64,000 nucleotides of DNA, taken from the NCBI GenBank assembly GCA_033398695.1, contig CM065802.1:82012096-82076095 (forward strand), written 5' to 3'. The notes beneath the pieces were generated by a model, which had not been told where the DNA came from, ran no database searches, and saw only the letters and a list, made by a program, of their open reading frames with translations. This document shows, in pieces, positions 59,403 to 64,000 of the stretch; the first letter of the stretch is position 1, and every line of letters begins with the position of its first letter. This stretch comes from Orobanche coerulescens (taxonomy: Eukaryota; Streptophyta; Magnoliopsida; Lamiales; Orobanchaceae). Both the position numbers and the translations under genes were made by a program.

Positions 59403-59585
59403 TATTTATACTGGCGCGGCCTAGCGCGCGCTAGCCTTCCAGCAGTAGCGTGCGCTATCGGCCAGTATCGCCCAGAACCCTCGGCCGTGGCCCGCATGAC
59501 CCGGCACTGTCGACTCGAACTGCCGACCGGGACTCACCTGCCCGACCCCGATAGCGTGCGCTGTGCGAACGCTAGCGCGCGCTAG
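59403..59585 (-). promoter_or_regulatory. TATA box and GCGCGC palindromes in E LTR
   Basis: TATAAATA on the minus strand (59403-59410) with, just upstream, CTAGCGCGCGCTAG (59421-59434 and 59572-59585) and AGCGTGCGCT (59447, 59553). A third palindrome type in the place where A/D have CGTACG and B/C have CCGCGG. Confidence 0.7.
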
Positions 59586-59860
59586 CCGAACCGAAGTTCA
59601 CAACATGTCTAACAAAGTTAAACGAACTTGCGGGAAACTCGAAACAGTAGTTTCGAACGAGATTCGCAAGAATCGAACTCGAGTGCGGAAAAGTCGCTAC
59701 GAAGCACGGAACTCAACAAAACGGCACCGAAACGTTCTCGGATGGAAAAAAGTGCAGAATTAATCATTCTCAGAATGACAAAGCTGTCCAAAGTGAGTCG
59801 TCAAAACGGACTCTCGCCAAAAAAATAAAATTACCGGAAATCGAATTTGCGGATATTACA

Positions 59861-60251
59861 TACTGCCCTCCTTAAAAGAAGTTTCGTCCCGAAACTTAAA
59901 ACAAGTAGGGAGAAGCAATATCCCGCCAGGAAAACTCAACGAGATACACAAGAAACGCATAACTTACACCCAACGGCGAAACGTTACAAGCAACACAAAG
60001 GAATATACGGCGTGAAAACACGCTCCACGACGACCAACACAACGTCGCCGTTAGGGATATAATAAAACCAACAAGTGACAAGCGTCATCAAACAAATAAT
60101 ACAGTCAAGTCAATTATCCGAAAAATCACATAACACTAAGCACCTATTACAAAGAAACATGCACAGTCGAGAAAACAGCAATTAAACACAAAACGGTTCA
60201 TAAGGACAATCATAAACAGTTCGGACTACGCCGAAATTCTCAAAAATCACA
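59861..60251 (-). other. Element E 3' interior and PPT
   Basis: PPT region 59861-59880 (AAGGAGGGCAGTA on the minus strand) and hairpin GTTTCG-GGA-CGAAAC (59881-59895). The sequence matches C and B 3' ends (TATCTCGTTGAGTTTTCC, about 59935). No ORF. Confidence 0.82.
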
Positions 60252-60374
60252 CTAGGCATCTCCGTCTCCTTTCGGAGCAGGGACGTAACCTCGATCCCCA
60301 AATCTCTCAGTTACCGTCTCGCATTGCACGGCTCGGTGACCCATCTGGCGACACTCGAAACAACAAACTAATGG
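60252..60374 (-). pseudogene. Element E gag remnant (zinc knuckle)
   Basis: About 40 codons ending at a stop at 60252: CFECRQMGHRAVQC (C-x2-C-x4-H-x4-C), then ETVTERFGDRGYVPAP. It aligns with the second knuckle and tail of C's gag. The upstream gag is missing or unreadable. No pol. Confidence 0.78.
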
Positions 60375-60539
60375 TGAACGACGATTCTTCGCGGTACGAG
60401 ATCAGGCAACAACAGTCAGACAACCCCGATCGATCAACAACAATCCAATAACAATGATCGAATAACAACGGTCGAAAAATAACTCCGAAATTCACACTTC
60501 AACTCAAGACATTAAAAGAGCGGGTAGAAATTAAAAGAT

Positions 60540-60766
60540 ATTACTTTCGAACAAGGTTCACAAGAATCGAACCGAACTCGGAAAAGTCAAAGTGATAACC
60601 AGGTTGATCTAAAACAAGATCACGGCTCATTCGAATGAAAAAAACCGAAATACAGAACAAGTTCAAAAAGTATCAACGAAGACGAGCAAGCCGATAGAAT
60701 TGAAAATGAGAAAATGCAGAAGTCGAAAAACAATACGGGTATTACATTCGACCTCTTATAAAAGAA
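60540..60766 (-). other. Internal U3 and PPT remnant in element E
   Basis: On the minus strand TTTTATAAGAGGTCGAA (PPT-like) is followed by TGTAATACCCGTATTG (60746) and about 200 bp that resemble a C-type U3 (CATTCGAATGAG, TTTTCCGAGTTCGGTTC, GATTCTTGTGAACC). It lies upstream of the gag knuckle, so E's interior is rearranged. Confidence 0.6.
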
Positions 60767-62286
60767 ATGTACACAACAACGGAAACAAGGTAACAACACA
60801 AAAAGAAACCGACAGAAACGTCTCCCACGGCCCTCTCGGAGTCGATCCTGATATTCGTGCTAAAGCGTGAACTCCGGAAGTCTCAGTAACCAATTCGCAA
60901 AACTAAATTCTGTGTCCCTCGAGTCCACACTTGAAATGCATTACTAATGAGAAGGACAATTCGTACGTACATGCCCCCGGCACAAAACGGTTGAAGCACC
61001 TCGGCTCGGCATACCGAATATATAACTACTAGGTACAATGGAATATAACATCGCCAAACAACAAACCGGAGATGCCAACTCAGCACAACAGAAAATCGTA
61101 TCACGCAACACATACGATGGTTACTATCATAAAGCAACACACACATCAACACCACAGCAACGACGGCATCGTTCGGCGACCTCAACGGCCCAAACGATAA
61201 CCAGCACATAATCACAAATCAGCATGAAACAATCACGCATTTACACAAACGTGCAAACTCAAGTTCCAACAGCTCGCACTGGTGCAATAACACACAAATC
61301 ATCACAAAGCGACAACATTCAATACTAACATCTCACCTCTCACAGAGGGCTAATAATCACAACAAATGCGTGGCAAACGACTCAACGTTCACACCACCGA
61401 TTCCATCATACTCGGGACCTACATTCTAACGACAATGCGAATATCACATATACATTCCTGGACCGCAAACAAGAATGATAGGTTTTAAAAACGAAAACCA
61501 CCTTTTGAAAATAATTTGGAAACATCAGTTGGTCTTGAGTATCACATTTTCAAAAAGTTGTACAAACACCATTATCGAGACTTTGAAAACCATCTTGCGT
61601 TTGATAAAACGAGGACACTTTCCTTTAAATTGAAACTTTCAGAAATATTCGACCCTTGGGTCTAAGCAACTGCATTTCTAAAAATAATTGAAAATATCTC
61701 AAAATATTTTGGTCCTCAAAGTAGAAGGATTTTGAAATAGACAGTTGCGCTAGTAGGCGCCCCGAAAATACAATCCATTTAAAAGTACGTCTCGAATTTT
61801 ATTTTCTAAGACACTCAAGGTTCTCAAAAATCCCATAGGCCAGAATGCCCAAAACTCACACGTATTGACATTCACTTACATACAATCATAATACACGCAT
61901 CAACTCGTTTAAAACCAAGACAACATATGTCTTTTACCGGAAACAAACAGTCAAATATCCTAGTCAAAAAGACATAATAATGACAACACTCCTCATATAA
62001 ACGAAACATGAGAGTCACATAAATGCATCAAGAAACCAAGAATCTACATGAAGGTTCCATCACTTAACAAATAATCAAACAAATAGCTCGTGTCACACGA
62101 GGCACAATGCAAAGAAGGGAGACTTACGGCTACAGGTCGCACGAAGATGATGATCGCCCCACGATACTAATCACGACCAACAAACTCAGACGACGCATCG
62201 CGACACGACTCAGTCAGACAAAATCTGACGAGACAAAAACTCAACAGACACCACTAAACCTGACAGCCTAGGTTTCCACAACCAAA
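60767..62286 (-). other. Element E leader and degraded interior
   Basis: About 1.5 kb without recognisable coding motif; by comparison with C it should be leader plus eroded gag. Confidence 0.6.
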
Positions 62287-62298
62287 GCTCCGATACCA
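62287..62298 (-). other. Element E primer binding site
   Basis: TGGTATCGGAGC on the minus strand, four bases from the LTR; one base differs from the tRNA-iMet match seen in the other elements. Confidence 0.8.
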
Positions 62299-62302
62299 TT
62301 TA

Positions 62303-62606
62303 TGTAACACCCCCAATCCGCTCAGGGATATTACACGCTGTAGAACCTCTCTTCAAGGATCTACCAGGCTGGTAACAACATTTAACATCTCAACAATGCC
62401 TTTTAGGCTAAAATGAATCAGTAGACCAATTTGGTCTTTCAATAAAATATGTACAAGTTAATCCCAAAACATGCCCACGCAGGGGTCGAATACAACATAT
62501 CCTGTACAATGGGGAAAGAATATTGCAGCGGAAATAAAATACAATTAAACCAATACAAAAATAAACGGGTCCTCATGTGATTAGTATCGATCATCTTTCA
62601 TCATCC
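62303..62606 (-). repeat. Element E 5' LTR, U5 part
   Basis: Matches 29824-30129. Interrupted by F at 62607; the remainder is outside the window. Confidence 0.9.
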
Positions 62607-64000
62607 TGTTAGGAATATGCCCTCGAATACCACTCAGGGGATAAGAGAGTAAGGGCTTTGTACTTGTAATTATGGAATAATTAATAAAAAGGCAATACGA
62701 TTCATTCACCATTTATTGTATTTTAATTGCATTCTTGACTTGGTAAACATTGAAGTGAAGTCCATGTAAATAAATCGAACATTCCATTCTCGTTATGGGA
62801 TAAGAGAAAATGCACTGGAAGTGTTTAAAGTTTATTTATGTAAATTGTTCGCAAGTCAATAAACTTAAAATGGGCATTAAGTTTTAATACGACTTGTATA
62901 ACTGATGCTAGGACGTGTGCACATCTTGATAGCATAGTTAAAAGTATATTGGTGTGGGCTAGTATACTCGAACACGACTCATACTCGATCCAGTCACACG
63001 GTATTCACTCTCGGAGAGTCGATGACGAATCGAAAGGTTGTGATAGTATACGTGGACCTTTGACTTGAGGGTTCAGTAGAAGATGTGCCTGTGACGTTTA
63101 GTTTGTCATTAGAGTAGTTAGACTCATTTGCTTAATTGCTGAGTCGACCTCGAAGTGCGGACTATACGGGCAGGTAGCAGTCTTTACTGTATGCCAAGAA
63201 AGGATTCTATCTCCTGTTAGTGAGCAGGCGAATGCCCTATACGGTTAATGGCAAATAAGATCATAAGTCTTTGGTCAAAGCATTCTGATATAGTCGTATT
63301 AGATACACTATTAATTAATCGGTCTTGATTTGCATTAACACATGTATAGAGTCTAGTCAACAGTAGGGTTTGACTTTACCGTGACTCGAAGACTTGACCG
63401 GGACATCTGATGAAGGGTCTATACGTATATAGTATTCACGACATAATGGTTCAGGAATGATCCCTTCATTCATTCTCATTCGGGATTTACAGTGCGGCCC
63501 GCTAGGCTGGCTAAGTGCTGCCCGCACTCATTGGTTCCTCCCAATTCCGGCTGAGACGGACCTACGGAGTCGCGCATCAGGAGTGTTGACGGATAAATGT
63601 GAATTTATTATCTCTCTATTAATATTAGATATTGGATATCTAATTATGATTTATTAGATAAATAAAATAGCGGTCTTATGAATTAAAATTAAGTTACCGG
63701 GTAATTAATTTAATTCATAAATTATATTTCTTAGAGAAATATTTTTGTATTTGATATAATTAATTAATTGAATTAATTAATTTATATAAATACATTGTAG
63801 GTTAAACGGAGTGTATTTAATGGAGTCGTTTGACGAACGTCCTGTACACGAGCCGAGTGACTCGGCCCGTTTCTTGGAAGCTTCCTCTTAGCCACCCCCC
63901 TCCCCTTTACACATGTCTTGTAGTATTTTATAACATCTTGCATGTTATCTTGACATGTTAAGGTGATTATTGGTGATATCTTTATATCACATTATTGTTC
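62607..64000. mobile_element. LTR-like sequence F, start of an element leaving the window
   Basis: E's LTR breaks at CATCC, and TGTTAGGAATATGCCC starts an unrelated 1.4-kb sequence to the window edge. It begins TG as an LTR would and carries a TATA-like TTTATATAAATACA (63780-63793). No ORF, PBS or second end is visible, so superfamily and orientation are unproven; a copia-type LTR is my best guess. Confidence 0.5.

Larger units (their letters stand above)
57937..59860 (-). repeat. Element E 3' LTR, second part
   Basis: Continues E's LTR after element G. It ends (minus-strand start) TGTAATATCCGC at 59860. Contains tandem repeats 58079-58345, TATA box 59403-59410 and palindromes 59421-59585. 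Homologous to C's LTR along most of its length, but clearly diverged. Confidence 0.88.
29824..64000 (-). mobile_element. Element E: degraded gag-only relative of C, holds G, D, H and F
   Basis: Minus strand. Its 3' LTR is in two parts, 29824-30494 and 57937-59860, split by copia element G. Interior 59861-62302; 5' LTR from 62303, split by F at 62607 and leaving the window. LTR ends (TGTAATATCCGC and GGGGGTGTTACA) and the gag knuckle place it with C. The first 305 bases of the two LTRs differ at roughly 17 sites by eye, so it is older than C. GTCTA at 29819-29823 is the expected TSD; its partner is outside the window. Confidence 0.88.

Noticed and set aside
60883..61215. 110-codon minus-strand ORF in element E
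   Set aside because: No recognisable motif, Cys/Val/Leu-rich composition, absent from related element C; likely chance.

Overview
The window is plant nuclear DNA made almost entirely of nested transposable elements. I found no complete host gene. The lineages point to a flowering plant, probably a eudicot. They are Tekay-type Ty3 chromoviruses with C-terminal chromodomains and 1.7-3.1 kb LTRs, a SIRE/Maximus-type Ty1 element with an extra ORF, a CACTA transposon, a hAT MITE and a TTG-tailed retroposon. Scraps inside the CACTA element resemble plant VIM/ORTHRUS and ribosomal protein eS6. A narrower placement would be a guess. Letters A-H are my own labels.

Left nest (1-27008): Ty3 element A (+) enters from the left edge and ends at 27008. 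Element B (-, 1358-10157, TSD GTGGC) sits five codons into its gag. The gag-only element C (+, 12960-22058, TSD CTTGG) sits in its RNase H region. A small retroposon (25333-25572, 19-bp TSD) lies in its 3' LTR.

Middle (27009-29823): 2.8 kb of unique or degraded sequence holds a 105-bp tandem duplication, a hAT MITE (27470-28485, TSD CATATTCA) carrying a fold-back sequence, and an eroded repeat made of a recurring AAAACCTTG-type motif.

Right nest (29824-64000): element E (-), a degraded relative of C, runs off the right edge. Its 3' LTR is split by copia element G (+, 30495-57936, TSD AGGTC/AGGTT). G's extra ORF is split by Ty3 element D (-, 38485-53763, TSD GCTAG). D's 5' LTR is split by CACTA element H (48081-52993, TSD ATA). 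A further LTR-like sequence F starts at 62607 inside E's 5' LTR and leaves the window.

A, B and D carry full-length or near full-length gag-pol of one lineage, all damaged; D keeps the longest reading frame (953 codons). C and E have no pol and must have relied on another element's enzymes. B has C-like U3 and 3' interior sequence joined to an A/D-like pol and U5, so it links the two groups. The points most worth a second look are: host gene scraps inside the CACTA element, including one resembling an SRA-domain methylation factor; arrays of CG-containing palindromes in front of the TATA box in every Ty3 LTR group, each with a different core; a pair of LTR hairpins shared by C and E with compensatory base changes; and repeated internal PPT-U3 remnants that suggest template switching.
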